Source: Bufo bufo (Eukaryota > Chordata > Amphibia > Anura > Bufonidae). From it: a DNA stretch of 64,000 nt. The notes under the pieces were generated by a model. It did not search any database. It saw nothing but the letters and a program-made list of their open reading frames with translations, and was not told where the DNA came from. The stretch spans positions 137,780,820 through 137,844,819 of the forward strand of contig NC_053390.1 of assembly GCF_905171765.1 (NCBI RefSeq), read 5' to 3'. This document shows, piece by piece, positions 22,901-32,423 of this stretch. Every line of letters starts with the position of its first letter. Position 1 is the first letter of the stretch. A program made the position numbers and the translations under genes.

Positions 22901-23205
22901 GAAATAACCTGGAGGCAGACCGACTCTCTGTGAACGGCACCAATGGCTATCCCCACTGGAAGGGTCTCATGAGTCACGTGTGGCGGCAGAAGGGGTCTGC
23001 CGTCTATCGCCTCAAGAGCCAGTGGGGAACCTCGAGCCTGCAGAGGAATGGAATTGGCGGCAGCGAACACACTATCAATGAACAAACCACCAGCACCAGA
23101 GTCCACCAACGCCTGGGTCGTCACCGAGCCCCCGACCCAGGAGAGGACAACAGTGATCAGTGGTTTGTCAACACGGGAAACCGGGGACGAGGAGACTCCA
23201 CCCAA
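19897..23205 (-). CDS. pol: Pol of the Gypsy element: protease, RT, RNase H, integrase, chromodomain (about 1102 aa)
   Basis: The frame is the same as gag and follows its TAG; no upstream ATG is evident, so expression by stop readthrough or as an originally single gag-pol frame is likely. Protease: VDSGAG with Asp near residue 35. Reverse transcriptase: about 220-400, with LRPCIDYR and the YLDD active site at 345-348. RNase H: Asp495, Glu538 and Asp565 (VDAS, DRELLA, LTDH). Integrase: H2C2 zinc-binding (His680, His687, Cys717, Cys720) and catalytic Asp750, Asp810, Glu846. A chromodomain ends the protein (EYEVSNILDSR, then VHWRGYGPEERSWVP, about 1030-1085), which in chromoviruses guides integration to particular chromatin. 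No internal stop or frameshift was seen, so all catalytic residues are present. Confidence 0.96.
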   Translation of the reverse strand: MGGVSSSPVSRVDKPLITVVLSWVGGSVTTQALVDSGAGGLFIDSVFAAANSIPLQARGSPLALEAIDGRPLLPPHVTHETLPVGIAIGAVHRESVCLQVISSPHYSVVLGYPWLQKHNPTFDWRSVEILSWSPQCGASCIHGSVKLLCTSSDSLLPPEYEEYRDVFDKVRAVALPPHRPYDCAIELQSGAVPPRGKVYPLSVAENEAMEEYVREALSRGHIRKSSSPAGAGFFFVKQKGGELRPCIDYRGLNRITIKNAYPIPLISELFDRLKGATVFTKLDLRAAYNLVRIKAGDEWKTAFNTRTGHYESLVMPFGLCNAPAVFQEFINDVFRDLLQQCVVVYLDDILVYSESMEAHILDVRRVLQRLRENKLFGKLEKCEFHRSQVTFLGYIISAEGFSMDPEKVSAVLQWPQPSGLRSPQRFLGFANYYQKFIRDFSMLAKPLTDLTRKGSNSQVWPLEAIRAFEALKSAFVLAPILSHPNPGLPFVLEVDASETGVGALLSQRRTPEGPLLPCWFYSRKLSSAECNYQIGDRELLAIVQALKEWRHLLEGSVVPVLILTDHKNLTYLSEAKRLTPRQARWALFLSRFNYVVSYLPGSKNIRADALSRQYSELSREESIPTSVIPPNQILAAIRTSLTSPLGEQILAAQSGAPSGRPNGRCFVPEELRTRLLRTYHNSKTAGHPGKNQLSWAVSRLFWWPSLRSDIAAYVAACSVCAQSKSPRHLPLGLLQPIATGERPWSHLGMDFIVDLPASRGHTVILMIVDRFSKMCHCVPLKKLPSAQELATIFAREVFRLHGLPKEIVSDRGSQFVSRFWRAFCSQLGIHLSFSSAYHPQSNGAAERSNQALEQFLRCYVSDHQDNWVDLLPWAEFARNTAVNSSSGTSPFMANYGFQPAVLPEVFSPQDIPAVEDHLSVLRASWVQIQKSLEVSAQRQRLQADRRRAPAPSYQVGDRVWLSTRNLNLRVPTPKLAPRFVGPFRVLRRVNPVAYALALPPGMRISNVFHVSLLKPLVCNRFTSSVPRPRPVQVGNREEYEVSNILDSRLVRGRLQFLVHWRGYGPEERSWVPSADVHAPALLRAFHARFPQKPFCAPRRRGP

Positions 23206-23208
23206 GAT

Positions 23209-24228
23209 CTACCCCCGACAGGATCTCAGGGTACGAGCATTTCCCGGACGGTTCGGACATGCCAACCGAAAATGCCCACCGAGACCACAGTACATGCATC
23301 GGCCCTCGCGTCTTCGGAGTGCCCTCTCCCCCTCGGACAGGCGAGCAAACCCCAGCTGCATGGGTTCACCCCCAGACAAGTCATCCCCAGGAGGCGTGGG
23401 AGGAGAGGGAGGCACGGGTGGGACAGCAAACGTAGGCACCAATCTGTTAGAAGACCTCCGCAGGTTCTCCTTAAAGGAAGGTCTCTCCCTGAGTCTGGTG
23501 TCAATCAAAATCAGGAAAGAAATAAGAGACTCGAGCTCAACTGGTAGGTCCTTAGCTGCAACCTCATCCTTCAAGGCATCCGAGAGACCATGAGAGAAAG
23601 CAGCGACCAGAGCCTCATTATTCCAGCCCACCTCTGCTGCCAGGGTACGAAACTCAATGGCGTATTCAGCTACGGATCGTGAACCCTGTCTGATGGACAT
23701 AAGGAGCTTCGCAGCAGAGGCAGCACGAGCCGGCACATCGAATACCTTCCGAAGAGAAGCAACAAAACCGGAAAACTCGGCAACCACCGGATTGTTGTTC
23801 TCCCATAAAGGGCTGGCCCAGGCCAAGGCCTTGTCCGAGAGCAGCGAGATCAAGAAGCCCACCTTTGATCTCTCAGTAGGAAAGGCATGTGGCAGCAACT
23901 CGAAATAAATGCCCACCTGGTTAAGGAAACCTCGGCACTGAGTTGGCTCTCCCCCAAAGCGCTGTGGAAGAGGAGCAGAACCGGTCATACCCCGAAACAC
24001 CGCAGGCGCAACAACAGGTGTCGGGGTAGACTCTGGCGCAACAACCGGAGCGGCAGTAGGAGCGAGCCCAGGAGCGACAACCGACCCATCGGCAACGGGA
24101 GCGAAATGAGCCGTGCGTTCAAGCAGGGTTTGCAACGCCACAGCGAACCGACCCAACAGGTGATCCTGCTGATCAAGTCTGGCAACCAGCGTGGGTAGAG
24201 AGGATGGCCCTGTACCGTCAGAATTCAT
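23209..24228 (-). CDS. gag: Gag of the Gypsy element (339 aa)
   Basis: The start ATG at 24226-24228 is only 13 bases from the LTR. Residues 1-35 have a short coiled-coil-like start (LVARLDQQDHLLGRF), then an Ala/Pro/Val-rich linker to about residue 80. The capsid-like part (about 90-260) has QRFGGEP, a GFLISLLSDKALAWA segment and a SVAEYAIEFRTLA segment, which match the retrotransposon gag family shared with PEG10/RTL proteins. One CX2CX4HX4C zinc knuckle (CMYCGLGGHFRLAC) sits near the C-terminus and would bind the RNA genome. The frame is uninterrupted and ends in TAG at 23209-23211, after which the same frame continues into pol. The role is to form the particle in which reverse transcription occurs. 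Confidence 0.95.
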   Translation of the reverse strand: MNSDGTGPSSLPTLVARLDQQDHLLGRFAVALQTLLERTAHFAPVADGSVVAPGLAPTAAPVVAPESTPTPVVAPAVFRGMTGSAPLPQRFGGEPTQCRGFLNQVGIYFELLPHAFPTERSKVGFLISLLSDKALAWASPLWENNNPVVAEFSGFVASLRKVFDVPARAASAAKLLMSIRQGSRSVAEYAIEFRTLAAEVGWNNEALVAAFSHGLSDALKDEVAAKDLPVELESLISFLILIDTRLRERPSFKENLRRSSNRLVPTFAVPPVPPSPPTPPGDDLSGGEPMQLGFARLSEGERALRRREGRCMYCGLGGHFRLACPNRPGNARTLRSCRG

Positions 24229-24241
24229 GGCTTGGTCCTAA
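24229..24241 (-). other. Putative self-priming site next to the 5' LTR
   Basis: In element orientation the 13 bases between LTR and gag ATG read TTAGGACCAAGCC. AGGACCAAGC is perfectly complementary to GCTTGGTCCT near the expected 5' end of the transcript (24558-24567). There is no TGG-starting tRNA primer site here. This is the arrangement of Tf1-type self-priming. Confidence 0.6.
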
Positions 24242-24731
24242 TGTCACGGAACCATGAACCAGACGTACAACAAGAGATAAGTGAAAATAAGAAGGCTTTA
24301 TTGAAAATAAAGCTGTAAAGCAAAAGTCCAAACGGATGGTGAAACCGAGCAGAGTCTTTGCGAAGCCAGGGGTCAGGAACCAGAAGGGTAGTCAGACGAA
24401 GCCAAGATCAGGAACCAGCAGGGTAGTCAGACGAAGCCAGGATCAGGAACCAGCAGGGTAGTCAGACGAAGCCAGGATCAGGAACCAGCAGGGTAGTCAG
24501 ACGAAGCCAGGATCAGGAACCAGAAGCAGCAGCAGTCTAGAAGCATGTGAACACAGGAGGACCAAGCAAGGAACTGAAGCCACAGACCTCCTATATATAT
24601 GAGCTAGGCATCCAGCTCCTCCCAGGGGAAGGAGGAGCCGCAGGGTGGAAGGCTACAAGAAACCCAGAAACCAAGATGGCCGCCAGCACATGTCAAACGA
24701 AGGAGAGCAGCAAGCAGGTAAGACCATGACA
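24242..24731 (-). repeat. 5' LTR and promoter of the Gypsy element (490 bp)
   Basis: In element orientation, a TATATATAT box lies at 24592-24600. A TTCAGTT initiator-like sequence follows about 20 bases downstream, giving an expected start of transcription near 24572. The antisense of the word at 24558-24567 is complementary to the primer site outside the LTR. AATAAA signals lie near 24303-24310 in antisense contexts, so the poly(A) site is not assigned. Confidence 0.9.
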
Positions 24732-26299
24732 AATCAGCACGCTAGCGTGTGTCTTAGGTTTTTCTGAATGACACTATCAATACCTTCAATGTAAGATTTT
24801 CTTTTTGGGATAGATTTCAAGTAGGCCTCAAATACCACAAACTAGTTATTTTGAGAATGGCAAATTTGGGAATGCTTTTTCAACCCAGAACAAAAAGTCT
24901 GCTTTTACGGTCACTACAAATAACTTGACCAGCTAAAACTGTGCAGATTTGGTTGAATAGAGATGTGAGACCTGTTTTTTTTTTGCGCTGTGTGACAGTT
25001 ATAGGTTTAATCACAGAATGACACTTCTATCAGCACGCTAGCGTGTGTCTTAGGTTTTTCTGAATGACACTATCAATACCTTCAATGTAAGATTTTCTTT
25101 TTGGGATAGATTTCAAGTAGGCCTCAAATACCACAAACTAGTTATTTTGAGAATGGCAAATTTGGGAATGCTTTTTCAACCCAGAACAAAAAGTCTGCTT
25201 TTACGGTCACTACAAATAACTTGACCAGCTAAAACTGTGCAGATTTGGTTGAATAGAAATGTCAGGTCTATTTTTTAGGCACTGGGTGACAGGCTCAACT
25301 TGCCCCTGATGTAATTTATGGCCAAAAAATAACCACACTGTTGATGGTTAAATGCACTTGGGTGACACAGGCTCAGCCTGCAGCTGATGTAGTATATGGC
25401 CAAAAAATAATCAGACTGTTGATGGTTAAATGCACTTCGGTGACACAGGCTCAGCCTGCAGCTGATGTAGGATATAGCACAAAATAACCACACTATCGAT
25501 GGTTAAATACACTTGGTGATAGCTCCTGCTGGCGCACCACAAGTCACAAAATGGCCGCCGATCACCCCAGAAAAAAAGTGATCTAAAAACGCTCTGGGCA
25601 GCCTCAAAAAAGTGAGCAAGTCAATAATAGCACTTCAATGATCCACAGCTGCAGATCGATCACAGAATGAAGTCTTTTGGAGGAGTTAATCTGCCTAATC
25701 TCGCCCTAACGTCGCAGCTGCAACCTCTCCCTATACTGATCATAGCAGAGTGCAGTGCGGCGCTACGTGACTACAGCTTAAATAGAGGCTGGGTCACATG
25801 GTGCACTGGCCAATCACAGCCATGCCAATAGTAGGCATGGCTGTGATGGCCTCTTGGGCCAAGTAGTATGACGCTTGTTAATTGGCTGCTTTGCAGCCTT
25901 TCAAAAAGCGCCAAGAAAGCGCTGAACACCGAACCCGAACCCGGACTTTTACGAAAATGTTCGGGTCCGTGTCACGGACACCCCAAAATTCGGTACGAAC
26001 CCGAACTATACAGTTCGGGTTCGGTCATCCCTATTAGTTAGTAAGGCGCATGCAGCTAGTGTAGCGATCAGTGTAAAGCATAGCGAAGGTATTGTTATTA
26101 TTATATTAAGGCATAAATAGGCGGAGTCATCAATAGACGGCTCCTCCCATTTATGAATATTAATTATCTATATTTGCATAAATATTGGTGACTAATATTC
26201 CCCCTTTACACACACATTTAGCACTTTATATGTTGTTTCTACTCTCTTAACCTAGAATGAAAGAAACACTAAGTTTTAATATATAACTACCTCCAGTTT

Positions 26300-27215
26300 T
26301 CCAACCTTGGTAACAGAGGTAACCAAGATCTCAATGGTCACTCTGTCAGAGCTCCAAAATCCTTTGTGCAGATGGGAGAATTTTCAAGATGGTCAACCAT
26401 CACCATAGCATTCCTTCAATTTAACGCAGAGTGGCCAAAAGGAAGTCTAACCTAAGTAAAAGACACATGTACGTTTGCAAAAAAGCATGTAAAGTGTCAT
26501 GTTTGGATGAAACCACGTACTGCCCAATACATCCCTTCAGAAATGCATGGTGGTGACAGCATCATGCTGAGGTGGAATTTTTTGTGTGGCTGGGATAGAA
26601 AGACTGTTCAGAATTGCGGGAAAGCTGAATTGAACAAAGTACAAAGATATTCTTAATGAAAACCTGATCCAGAGTGCTCTGGACCTCAGACTGGTCCGAA
26701 GGTTTACCTTCCTTGAAGAAAATTACCCTAAGCACTCAGCCTTGACAACACAGAAGTGTATGAGGGATAACTCTGAGAATGTCTTTGATTGGACCAGCTA
26801 GACCCTGGACTTGACCCTCACAACTCTGGAGAGACCTGAAAATGGCTGTCCACAGACGGTCCCCATCCAACCTGACAGAGCTTGAGAGGATCTGGAGAGA
26901 AGAATGGCAGAAAATCCCCAACTACAGGTATTCAAACCTTGTAGGATCATACCCAAGAAGACTGGAGACTGTAATCGTTGCCAAAGGTGCTTAAGTGTTA
27001 CATAAAGGTCCTGAAATACCTTATGTCAATGGAATATTTAATTTTTTCCTTTTTAATAAATTAGCAAATATTCTAACCTCCTGTTTTCCCTTTGTCATTA
27101 TGAGGGATTAAGTGCAGAATGATGGGGAAAAACTTGTTTTATTGTTTTAGCAAAAGGCTGCAACATAACAAGGTGTGAAAAAAGTGAAAGGGTCTGAAGA
27201 CTTTCCAAATCTATT
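26300..27215 (+). pseudogene. Decayed Tc1-like element (plus strand)
   Basis: Translated fragments in shifting frames match a Tc1 transposase: a LQSSLCRWENFQ-like N-terminal piece, an HGGDS-like piece near 26550, and near 26840-26970 the C-terminal RRSPSNLTELERIWREEW and SYPRRLETVI segments. The downstream block up to GTGAAAGGGTCTGAAGACTTTCC is the characteristic 3' non-coding end of this Tc1 group. Many stops and frameshifts are present, so this is an old copy. The 5' end is not resolved. Confidence 0.7.
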
Positions 27216-28370
27216 GCCATTCAGATGGTAGATGTAGCTTTAGGGAAGCTGTTGAGATAAGCTAGATATTTCTTCTAAGATGCCTAGTTGCTAAATATTA
27301 AAGTAGAGTTATTAAGCATAGAATATCCTAAGGAAATGAAAATAATTTTCAACAATGGACTCATTGAAATCCCACTGTGGAAAGCTTTAAGTTAGTTAGA
27401 TTGCTAGGCAATTAAGGAAATTATTCATTTAGTATAGAAAACTGTAGATGGGTAATGAAGACATTTCTACTGTAAAACTGTCAAAAGCACAAGGATCTTT
27501 AAAGCTATGTACACCTACAGTGGCAATTTGTTTATTATTGCATTTTGGGCTAAATTATTATTATTATTTTTTTCAATTGGTCTTTATTAGTGTTGAGCAA
27601 GCACTAAAGTGCTCATGTGCTCGAGTAGAACACTTTGCGATGCTCGGGTGTTCTACCGAGCATCCGAGCACAATGGAAGTCAATGGGAGAACCCCAGGCA
27701 CCCCCTGCTCTGAAGAGGGAAGGGTGTCGGGACTCTAGTTCGTCTTAGGAGTCCCTGCTCTGACTCCATATATAGCTATATTCACATAACAGTCAGTGTT
27801 TGGGGACATCCCAGTGTATTTAAATCTAACTTCTGAAAAGTTTCTGCTAGGATTCAAACTCCCAAGCTTGTACATTTAAGACCAACAGGGTATTTTGACA
27901 AGTTAATCTATATGAATTTTCAAGAGTTTGAAGTGAATAACGTACATACACAGAATATGCAATATAAAACTGTAGAGTTTGTAGGATGCAGGTGGATTGC
28001 CAACAAAAAAAACTTGGGCAAATGTTGTGGGTTACGATCTGATTTGTTGACTCAGATTTGATTCAGTCAAAATAAATTTGGACCAAATAAAAAGATGTGT
28101 ATAACATAAAGAGGACTCCTAGGACTGTATCCAACCCCTTTCAAGCTCTTTTATTCCAAGACAGAATTAGTATTGACAAAGTGACAGCAGCATATATGGC
28201 TGTGGGTAAATAAATGGTAAATGGTGATAACAAAAAGCCTGTTTGAAAATGGTCCAAAAATTATTTTGATGGAAGATGCCTTCTACATTGTCTGCTGGAC
28301 TGTAAAATAGTGGCTGCGATTGTATGTAGTTCATAAGGGATGAATCCCCAAAAATTGGATTTGTTGAAAG
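27216..28370. other. Unassigned sequence with a hAT-like end at 27594
   Basis: A TAGTGTTGAGCAAGCAC motif near 27592, followed by GCTCGGGTGTTC-type inverted motifs to about 27700, looks like one end of a hAT MITE; no matching second end was found. The remainder shows no recognisable coding or repeat unit. Confidence 0.4.
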
Positions 28371-31222
28371 TAGAGATGAGCGAAGCTGTTGAGATTTTGT
28401 TCAGGTTCCAATTCACCAAATTTTTTAAAAGGTTCAGTTTGGACCCCAATCGATTCGGGCCAAACCACATTGGTTCCAATTGCCCTGGTAATTGGTGTAT
28501 AACACCCTCTAGTCTCCTAGGAATTTTTTAGGAAAACATATCTCTTTTCATTGAACATAATAGGAAGTCGATCGGTTGTCTATGATTGGTAGTAGAACAA
28601 TTAATATTGGTAGTGTAGGGAGACTAGCAGTTGCATAGTGTTGATAGTGGTGCCAGTAGCAGCTGAGGTGGTGTTGACGGCAGCCATACAGAATAGGCAG
28701 CCAGCACCATAAAGGCAGCCAGCACCATGATGGGGCAATGGCATAATGGAGGCAGCAGCAGCTGTGCGGAACATGATTGTAGGCAGACAACAGCAGTGCA
28801 TCTAGGGACGTTGAGGTGGTCTAGGACCTAGGAGGTCTAGGCTTGCTGATTTTCCTCAGCCTGGAGTGGCACATAAAACAACTGTTCGATCATGTTGAGG
28901 AGACAACTGGCTGCTGCTGCTACAGCTGCTGTGGCTTCTTTTGCTTGTGGTGGCGGGAGGTGGGTGACTTTGTGGCAAATGGAGAGGGGCCTCCCTTTCA
29001 GACACACTGGCAGCAGGTGTTTTCTCGCCAACAGCTGTGACAAGATGCTTGCTTGCCTAGTGCTTCCTGGTAATAATGTAATTTGGCCTCCATTTTAGTT
29101 AATTTTTCTTTGATAACGAGGGTCTAAAAGCATGGCTATACAGTAATTATAAGACTGCTTAATATCAATGAAATGCCTGACACTGAGTAAGCAAGTGAGC
29201 TTACTAGTTACCAATCTGGCCAGCGTGGCGGAAGAGCCAGTTCAATGTGCAACATTGAATTCCGGCCAGTTCGAACGTCACAGATTAAGCTGTATAGTGA
29301 CAGGCGGTTCTGACGCTCCAAGTCCAGGAGAGTGTTCCTCACCATGAAAAATGACCAAAATGCTTGAACAGTCTCCTAGATATTGCCAGCACTTTGCACA
29401 AGCCAGTGTACTTTTTGAAAAAGCGTTGCAGGACTGGCTTGATGATGTGCATTTCCCCCAGGTTCATGGTGGTCAGGATGTTGTGCCCATTGTCGCTGAC
29501 CATCTTGCCCAATTGGAGTCAGCAGGGTTACAGCCAGCGGGATGTTTGCTGCTTCATGTATTTTAGCAACTGCTCACCTGTGTGACTACTGTCTCCCAGG
29601 CTGATCAGAAACAACATAGTATTGCAACGCTTGACTTGACATGCGATAGGAAGAAGGGGTAGTGTGAGCAACACTGTGCCCTGCTGCTATTGGGGATGGG
29701 AGCATGTCCATGGAGAAGGAGGTGGAGAAGTTGAATACGTGCCTGGTGTGGGAGCCTGGCCAACACAATAATGGGGAGGGGAGTGGGTGTATCTCACACG
29801 GCCTGACCCACTGTAGGCCTGAATTAAAGATTTCTTTGCCCAAAATGCCTGTATTTCAAATGCCCGAATCAAACCCCTGTATGTAAAGGGTGTATCTCAC
29901 ACGGCCTGAACCACTGTAGGCCTGAATTAAATATTGGTACACCAAATGGCGGTATTTCAAATCTCTGAATCTAACCCAAATGTATTAAGGGTGTATTTCA
30001 CAATCTGCATCAAAGGCTGCCAACAATTTTTTTTTTTCCCAAACGACTGTTTGTTTAACAACTGAATTTGACAGCCTGTAATTTCACACGTGCTGATGCC
30101 GCAAGGCCTAAAAATAGTGTTTTTTGGCAAAAAAGTGTGTTTTTAAAACCCCAGAAAATGATGGGCGTATTCCTAGCTTAAATTGCACACTGACTAATCT
30201 AGATGTAGCATATTGCCAAAAAAGTGTTTTTTTGGTAACAGAATATGAAAGCTGTATATATTAAACTTGAATTTAACACTTGCAGATCAGAAAAATAGTT
30301 GTTTTTGGCAAAAAAAAAGTGTGTTTTTAAAACCCCAGAAAATGATGGCTGTATTTCTAGCTTAAATTGTACACTGACTAATCCAGATGTTGTATATTGC
30401 CAAAAAAGTTTTTTTTTTTTGGTAACAGAATATGAAAGCCGTATATATTAAACTTGAATTTAACACTTGCAGATCAGGAAAATACAGTTTTTTGGCAAAA
30501 AAGTGTGTTTTTAAAACCCCAGAAAATGATGGGTGTATTTCTAGCTTAAATTGCACACTGACTAATCCAGATGTTGTATATTGCCAAAAAAGTGTTTTTT
30601 TGGTAACAGAATATGAACGCTGTATATATTAAACTTGAATTTAACACTTGCAGATTAGGAAAATACTGTTTTTTGGCAGAAAAGTGTGTTTTTAAAACCC
30701 CAGAAAATGATGGCTTTAATTCTAGCTTAAATTGCACACTGACTAATCCAGATGTTGTTATCATTTAGACATCTATGCTTGGAGGCACGCCCAGCCTCAG
30801 CTCCTCACTTCTCACTCCCTGGCTGAAAGCTTTCACTATTCCAAACAGTTCTTCTTTCTAGCCTTTTCCTTCACTGTCCCTGAACGTAGAAGCTTGATTG
30901 CTATTGTACACTTTCCCTAAGATTGTTTTCTGTCAGACACCCCCATTCACAGCCCAACACACAATGACATTCTAGTCTGTCTGTAAGGGCGGCTCCCTGT
31001 CTGTTACAGCACTGATTGACTCATTAAAGCTGTATATCGGCCTGTGAGGCAATCAGGGCAATCCCTTCTCCCCACTTCTTCTCATAGTTATGTGAGCATC
31101 CTTCCTATTCCTCTCTCATACTATTTCCTTTCAAAATGTTCAGTAAAATGGTGCTGCATGGTGTTTTACTGGGAAATTCATATCGAATCCAGTTACTTAC
31201 AAACTTATTCGCTCATCTGTCA
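28371..31222. mobile_element. Non-autonomous hAT element (2.85 kb)
   Basis: The left end reads TAGAGATGAGCGAAG and the right end, reversed, TGACAGATGAGCGAAT. The flanks are GTTGAAAG (28363-28370) and GTTGGAAG (31223-31230), an 8-bp duplication with one mismatch. Subterminal GGTTCAGTTTGG-like motifs resemble those of the larger hAT. Short minus-strand open frames show no convincing transposase domain. A 183-bp tandem repeat occupies 30120-30755. Confidence 0.65.
30120..30755. repeat. About 183-bp tandem repeat, nearly four copies
   Basis: CCCAGAAAATGATGG recurs at about 30151, 30334, 30518 and 30699. Each unit also contains TTAAATTGCACACTGACTAA and TTAAACTTGAATTTAACAC. It is internal to the hAT, as in the related larger hAT, which also has tandem arrays. 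Confidence 0.9.
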
Positions 31223-31279
31223 GTTGGAAGCCAAAATTTTTGGGAAAATCATAATGAATTAGATTATTTTACAACTGAT

Positions 31280-32423
31280 AACCAACAAAGCAACACTGAG
31301 AACTATTAAGCTAAAAAGGTATATTTTTATTAGACATATGGTTAAAAACATAGACGAAGAGATGACAGACAAGTGCAAAATAGTGCAGTACAATCCTGGG
31401 AGAGTTAATTCAGTATAATAGAGTAATAAGGTAAGCGACCAAGAAATATATATAAATATAAATGCCTGTATATAAAAAGGACTCCTATATAAGAGCTACA
31501 CTTGAAAAAAGTCCACAGTGCAAATAAATGCATTCAGTATGAAAGTGCAAGTGCGTATATGCAGTTGTAACTAGGGGATATAAGGTATAAATCCTCAAGT
31601 GTGGCTCTTTCCAAAAGTGCAATTGTATCTATACCGCTGTAAGTAACAAGCGGTAAAGTGCAAGTGCAATATAGGAGATAAGAGGTGAATAACAAGACCA
31701 TGTATGGTACAAAAAAGGCAAAGGGCCGCAACAATGATAGTAAAACATGCGGTCCAAACAAAGCAAGGACACATACCGTTATGGAAGTAACAAGTCCACA
31801 GGGTGTGCAGTCTTCCTGTGGACTTGTTACTTCCATAACAGTATGTGTCCTTGCTTTGTTTGGACCGCATGTTTTACTATCATTGTTGCGGCCCTTTGCC
31901 TTTTTTGTACCATACATGGTCTTGTTATTCACCTCTTATCTCCTATATTGCACTTGCACTTTACCGCTTGTTACTTACAGCGGTATAGATACAATTGCAC
32001 TTTTGGAAAGAGCCACACTTGAGGATTTATACCTTATGTCCCCTAGTTACAACTGCATATACGCACTTGCACTTTCATACTTAATGCATTTATTTGCACT
32101 GTGGACTTTTTTCAAGTGTAGCTCTTATATAGGAGTCCTTTTTATATACAGGCATTTATATTTATATATATTTCTTGGTCGCTTACCTTATTACTCTATT
32201 ATACTGAATTAACTCTCCCAGGATTGTACTGCACTATTTTGCACTTGTCTGTCATCTCTTCGTCTATGTTTTTAACCATATGTCTAATAAAAATATACCT
32301 TTTTAGCTTAATAGTTCTCAGTGTTGCTTTGTTGGTTATCTAATTATTTACTGAGTTAAGCTCTAGTTAGGGGCTTCATTAGTTTTCTATGCCACTCTTC
32401 ATGTAACCTATTTCTGCACTAAC
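31280..32423. mobile_element. Palindromic element: 1.06-kb near-perfect inverted repeat with 15-bp flanking repeats
   Basis: Arms of about 520 bp (31280-31803 and 31816-32340) are near-perfect reverse complements around a spacer of about 13 bases near 31803-31815. The right arm then continues for 83 unique bases. TATTTTACAACTGAT occurs at both 31265-31279 and 32424-32438, a 15-bp direct repeat that looks like a target-site duplication. A TCTAATAAAAATATACC segment near the outer arm end could be a poly(A) signal. The long duplication suggests target-primed reverse transcription rather than a DNA transposon; the class is not identified. Open frames on both strands mirror each other and are not taken as genes. 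Confidence 0.75.

Larger units (their letters stand above)
19393..24731 (-). mobile_element. Ty3/Gypsy chromovirus-type retrotransposon, nearly intact, recent
   Basis: This 5.3-kb element has LTRs at 19393-19885 and 24242-24731, flanked by a perfect 5-bp duplication AATCA (19388-19392 and 24732-24736). Gag and pol lie on the minus strand in the same frame, separated by one TAG. Pol has protease, reverse transcriptase, RNase H, integrase and a C-terminal chromodomain in that order, the Ty3/Gypsy order. The chromodomain, single zinc knuckle and gag type point to the Tf1/sushi group of chromoviruses, the same group from which mammalian PEG10/RTL genes derive. Confidence 0.97.
18915..25260. repeat. 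About 295-bp tandem repeat of the hAT, split by the Gypsy
   Basis: TTTGAGAATGGCAAATTTGGG starts units at 18916, 19211, 24850 and 25146, a 295-296 bp period on each side of the Gypsy (19393-24731). The Gypsy entered within a copy: the word ACACTTC-ATCAGCACGC is intact in neighbouring copies. Confidence 0.9.
16015..26033 (-). mobile_element. hAT transposon with 8-bp TSD, carrying a nested Gypsy
   Basis: The ends are TAGAGTTGAGCGAAC (left) and, reversed, TAGGGATGACCGAAC (right). The flanking 8-bp duplication TTAGTTAG is at 16007-16014 and 26034-26041, and the empty site is preserved in the other LTR at about 9497-9507. Subterminal GTTCGGGTTCG repeats lie at both ends. The BED-finger transposase fragment is on the minus strand. 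Without the Gypsy the element is about 4.7 kb. A catalytic domain is missing, so it is non-autonomous. Confidence 0.92.
7956..26210 (+). mobile_element. LTR retroelement with 1.7-kb LTRs, interrupted by three younger insertions
   Basis: Two LTRs (7956-9665 and 14464-26210, the second interrupted) begin TGTTGAGGAACGG and end CCCCCTTTACA. They are flanked by a perfect 5-bp duplication, CACAC at 7951-7955 and 26211-26215. The internal part holds a TGG primer site, a leader, a gag-like region with two zinc knuckles and no recognisable pol, so it looks non-autonomous. Younger inserts are a solo LTR (11316-11963), a hAT in the 3' LTR (16015-26033) and a Gypsy inside that hAT. Whether it is retroviral or Ty3/Gypsy-like is undecided because reverse transcriptase is absent. 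Confidence 0.85.
14464..26210 (+). repeat. 3' LTR of the element, split by a hAT insertion
   Basis: The LTR is in two parts, 14464-16014 and 26042-26210. Removing the hAT and one TSD copy leaves about 1720 bp against 1710 bp for the 5' LTR. The two LTRs differ by several substitutions and indels, for example a longer C-tract near 14842 and a block (CCCCGGCACTCTGGG) near 15203 missing from the other copy. The element is therefore clearly older than the Gypsy nested in it. Confidence 0.9.

Noticed and set aside
22102..23593. Plus-strand open frames of 150-231 codons
   Set aside because: They are antisense shadows of the Gypsy gag-pol frame.
31534..32212. 132- and 175-codon frames with hydrophobic segments
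   Set aside because: The two frames are mirror images from the palindrome arms; the apparent membrane segments come from AT-rich composition.
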